From Pedobacter roseus (lineage in GTDB: Bacteria; Bacteroidota; Bacteroidia; Sphingobacteriales; Sphingobacteriaceae): DNA of 64,000 nucleotides. Shown piece after piece: positions 61,968 through 64,000 of the stretch. The notes under the pieces were generated by a model, which was not told where the DNA came from, ran no database searches, and was given only the letters and a program-made list of their open reading frames with translations. Positions within the stretch are counted from its first letter, which is position 1. Each line of letters starts with the position of its first letter. The DNA lies in NCBI RefSeq assembly GCF_014395225.1, contig NZ_CP060723.1, positions 3,162,001 to 3,226,000 of the forward strand, in the 5' to 3' direction. The translations under genes and the position numbers were made by a program.

Positions 61968-63254
61968 TTAAATTCCCTCCATTAAAACTGTTTCTTCAGC
62001 AATTTCCGGCAACACAGTTTTACTCATATTTTTCCTGGCGATAATCTGGCTTACCCTGAACAATAATAATATACTAAGTGCAGAGATGGCCACTACTACA
62101 TAACCCACCATGTTATAATGTTCCAGGGGACTAAATTTGGTTTGTTGCACCACAATCATCCCGGCAGCTGTAGCGGCAATACCGCCTGCAATTTGCTGTA
62201 ATGAGGCATTAATGCTCATAAAAGCGCCGCGATCGGCCATATCGGGCACCGCACTTGTTAGCGCACTCGAAGGAACCATCCTACTCAGCATCCCCATCAT
62301 CATCAACACATTAAATACGAGCACGAGGTAAAATGGCGTGGTTGATAAATTGGTGTATATCACACATACAAACATCAGCCATATTGTTGCAATGGTAAAA
62401 AGTTTGAATTTGCTTACTTTATCACTTAATCTGCCGATAAGTGGCATAATCACCAAAGAACAGATGCCAGAAGTCATAAATAATATCGGTAGCTGTGCAT
62501 TGGTTAGGCCCAGGTTATTCACGGCAAATGCACTTCCAAAAGGCATCATCATAAAACCGCCCACCGATAAAACTGCTGTTGCGGCAAAGCCAATACGATA
62601 ATCACGTTTCGCAACAGTATGCCATAAATGTTTCAGTGCCGATTGATCCCGTTGAATCAAAAGATGCTGATTAACCGGTTTTAATTGAAGCAAAATCACA
62701 ATCGCAATAATAAGTCCGATTCCGGCTGTTAATAAAAACGGCGATTCCCAGCCCCAGGCATTTGCCACATAAATACCGATGGGAATGCCCAACACCTGGC
62801 TGGCACCAAAACCCATTTGCACAAAACCCATTACCCTCCCGCGCTGCTCAAGGGCAAACAGATCAGCAATAATGGCGAGTGAGATAAAACCGATTACTCC
62901 CCCAAAAAGCCCTGTAATAATCCTTGCTGCCAAAAGCATGGGATAAGTGGTGGCCAATCCGCATAAAACAGTACCAATAATAAAGCCGGAGTAAAAAAAG
63001 ATCAAAAGCTTTTTACGGTCGAATTTATCTGCAAAACCTGCAGTAAGCAAACCCGAAATCCCCGCACTAAAAGCATAAGCCGATACGGCCACACCAAAGG
63101 CAGCAGGTTTAAGATCGAGCGATTTCATAAGCATATCGCCCAATGGCGACATGATCATAAAATCAAGTATTACGGTAAACTGGGTCATGGCCAGTATAAA
63201 CACCACAATTTTTTGATAAGGTGTGAATGGAATAATATCCTGTTTATTTTTCAT
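61968..63254 (-). CDS. MFS transporter (drug/H+ antiporter-like)
   Basis: 428 residues from ATG 63254 (MKNKQDIIPFTPYQ); the longer frame would run into the upstream gene. Twelve predicted TM helices. Motif A-like GLLTAGFADKFDRKKLLIFF in loop 2-3, VPSSALTSAVPDMADRGAFM in the second half. Resembles the AraJ/DHA1 group, exporting sugars, drugs or metabolites. Downstream of a TetR gene and a small HMA-fold gene on the same strand, so a ligand-induced efflux pump is likely. Confidence 0.9.
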   Translation of the reverse strand: MKNKQDIIPFTPYQKIVVFILAMTQFTVILDFMIMSPLGDMLMKSLDLKPAAFGVAVSAYAFSAGISGLLTAGFADKFDRKKLLIFFYSGFIIGTVLCGLATTYPMLLAARIITGLFGGVIGFISLAIIADLFALEQRGRVMGFVQMGFGASQVLGIPIGIYVANAWGWESPFLLTAGIGLIIAIVILLQLKPVNQHLLIQRDQSALKHLWHTVAKRDYRIGFAATAVLSVGGFMMMPFGSAFAVNNLGLTNAQLPILFMTSGICSLVIMPLIGRLSDKVSKFKLFTIATIWLMFVCVIYTNLSTTPFYLVLVFNVLMMMGMLSRMVPSSALTSAVPDMADRGAFMSINASLQQIAGGIAATAAGMIVVQQTKFSPLEHYNMVGYVVVAISALSILLLFRVSQIIARKNMSKTVLPEIAEETVLMEGI

Positions 63255-63265
63255 TTTATTTCTTT

Positions 63266-63484
63266 TTAAGTGAGTGTACAGCATTCGAAGCCGCAACCCC
63301 TAATTAATTGTATGATGTAATTGTGTTTTAAAGCGGTAGATATAATGCGCAGTACACGGTCTTCATCATCAAGATCGATATTCCACTCTGTTATCCCCTC
63401 TTTGGCAAAAACATCCCTTAAAAGCTCCTTATTGGCAGCTTCGAGATTAGTTTTAAACAGTAAGATGTGATCAAAATTTTCCAT
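63266..63484 (-). CDS. Small HMA-fold-like protein without CxxC
   Basis: 72 residues. The length and predicted beta-alpha-beta-beta-alpha-beta order (HILLFKTNLEAANKELLRDV, EWNIDLDDEDRVLRIIS, NYIIQLIRGCGFECCTL) fit the heavy-metal-associated ferredoxin-like fold. The usual MxCxxC loop at the N-terminus is absent, while three cysteines sit at the very C-terminus (GCGFECC). Between TetR and MFS genes, 11 bp from the transporter, so probably co-transcribed. A metal role is doubtful. Confidence 0.72.
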   Translation of the reverse strand: MENFDHILLFKTNLEAANKELLRDVFAKEGITEWNIDLDDEDRVLRIISTALKHNYIIQLIRGCGFECCTLT

Positions 63485-63528
63485 TAATAAATGAATAATT
63501 ATTTAATAATAAACTTCAAAAAAAAGCT

Positions 63529-64000
63529 TTAGTTTTTTAAAGCCTTTACAACGCGGTTGAACGCTGCCCACAATATCTCCTCAGTAATCTGAAAAGGTTT
63601 ACCACCGACGCTCTTTCCTCTGTGGTGAAAACGGAGTAAGGAATACAACGGCGAATAAGCTACGGACCAATATACTTCGAAAGGCATTTCGTCCATTTCG
63701 CCTCTTTTAACCACATTCTGGATGAAAGTAGTAAGGTCTTTTTTAAACAGGCTCATTAAGTTCCCCTCTTCACCATTAAACATTTTCAAAAACTGATCCT
63801 GATAAGTAGAACTGTTGATCTGATCAAAAAACTGACCAAGCAATGGATTTTCAATCATGTATTTAAAGCGATTCCGCCATTGGATGCGCAACCCATCCTC
63901 CAGCGAAGCTTCCGGATTAAAATCGAGCAGCATAGCCTCTTCCATCCTCGCCCCTTCTTCCATTACAATTTTCACTATCAGATCGTCTTTATCCTTATAG
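63529..64000 (-). CDS. TetR-family regulator, 5' end outside the window
   Basis: C-terminal ~157 residues of a TetR regulator. The frame is open to the window edge (YKDKDDLIVKIVMEEG), with YKDKDDL the end of the TetR recognition-helix region. The rest is a helical ligand-binding domain (EASLEDGLRIQWRNRFKYMI, TTFIQNVVKRGEMDEMPFEV). Same strand and 44 bp upstream of the HMA-like and MFS genes, which it likely controls. An apparent GTG start at 63975 is not real. Confidence 0.88.
   Translation of the reverse strand, partial: YKDKDDLIVKIVMEEGARMEEAMLLDFNPEASLEDGLRIQWRNRFKYMIENPLLGQFFDQINSSTYQDQFLKMFNGEEGNLMSLFKKDLTTFIQNVVKRGEMDEMPFEVYWSVAYSPLYSLLRFHHRGKSVGGKPFQITEEILWAAFNRVVKALKN

Noticed and set aside
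63529..63975. Complete 148-residue protein starting at GTG 63975
   Set aside because: The frame continues to the window edge with typical TetR HTH-end sequence, so the gene is simply cut.

Overview
The window looks like chromosomal DNA of a Bacteroidota bacterium, most likely Pedobacter or a close relative in the Sphingobacteriaceae. The reasons are: a PorP/SprF protein beside a type B type IX secretion (T9SS) cargo, a DUF5723 protein, the rpmH-rnpA-yidD cluster, TAnnTTTG-type -7 boxes in front of several genes, almost no Shine-Dalgarno sequences, an AT-rich base composition, and the intergenic repeat families typical of this group. The genus is an inference from protein style; no rRNA gene is present to settle it. 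I see no tRNA, rRNA, CRISPR array, prophage, transposase or integrase.

Layout. 1-3.5 kb: end of a long-chain acyl-CoA ligase, a HigB/HigA toxin-antitoxin pair and lysS. 3.5-10.9 kb: small housekeeping and stress genes (PNPOx-like, YdeI-like, an M3 lipoprotein peptidase, a thioredoxin-fold protein, ung, an alpha/beta hydrolase, GxxExxY). 10.9-14 kb: an Lrp regulator divergent from a manganese module (DtxR/MntR-type regulator overlapping an Nramp-Usp fusion, with a DtxR-like palindrome upstream). 14-24.5 kb: redoxin, smpB, pcm, DUF423-priA, two exported proteins, tsaB, yidD-rnpA-rpmH. 24.6-27.6 kb: a LytTR/LytS operon with a LiaF-like membrane protein and a DUF4288 protein. 27.7-30.7 kb: ChaN-like, mscL, rpoN. 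30.7-35.4 kb: PorP/SprF plus a 1182-residue T9SS type B secreted protein. 35.5-40.7 kb: a very short tatA, an HD hydrolase, a TetR-ABC1 kinase pair, a lone receiver domain and a head-GIN protein. 40.9-51.8 kb: a large GAF protein, a 1201-residue phosphoesterase/kinase-like/beta-barrel protein, an SdiA-regulated-type lipoprotein, and ppk1 overlapping an HD-PycTM fusion. 52.2-58.3 kb: a heavy-metal efflux operon (DUF6660, CusA-TolC fusion, CusB-like adaptor). 58.6-64 kb: a GH2 beta-galactosidase, an Hc1 histone-like protein, and a TetR / HMA-fold / MFS operon cut by the window edge.

Three short genes under 60 codons were read directly from the sequence: rpmH (24264-24422), tatA (35819-35959) and the Hc1-like gene (61612-61791).

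The points most worth a second look are the phosphoesterase/kinase-like/outer-membrane barrel fusion, the HD-PycTM/ppk1 operon, the CusA-TolC fusion with a buried signal peptide, and the intergenic palindromes. Of the ten convergent gene pairs in the window, seven carry a repeat or long palindrome in the spacer and no classical terminator, one (40.6-40.9 kb) carries a repeat plus two terminators, one has only a classical bidirectional terminator, and one has a 2-bp spacer.
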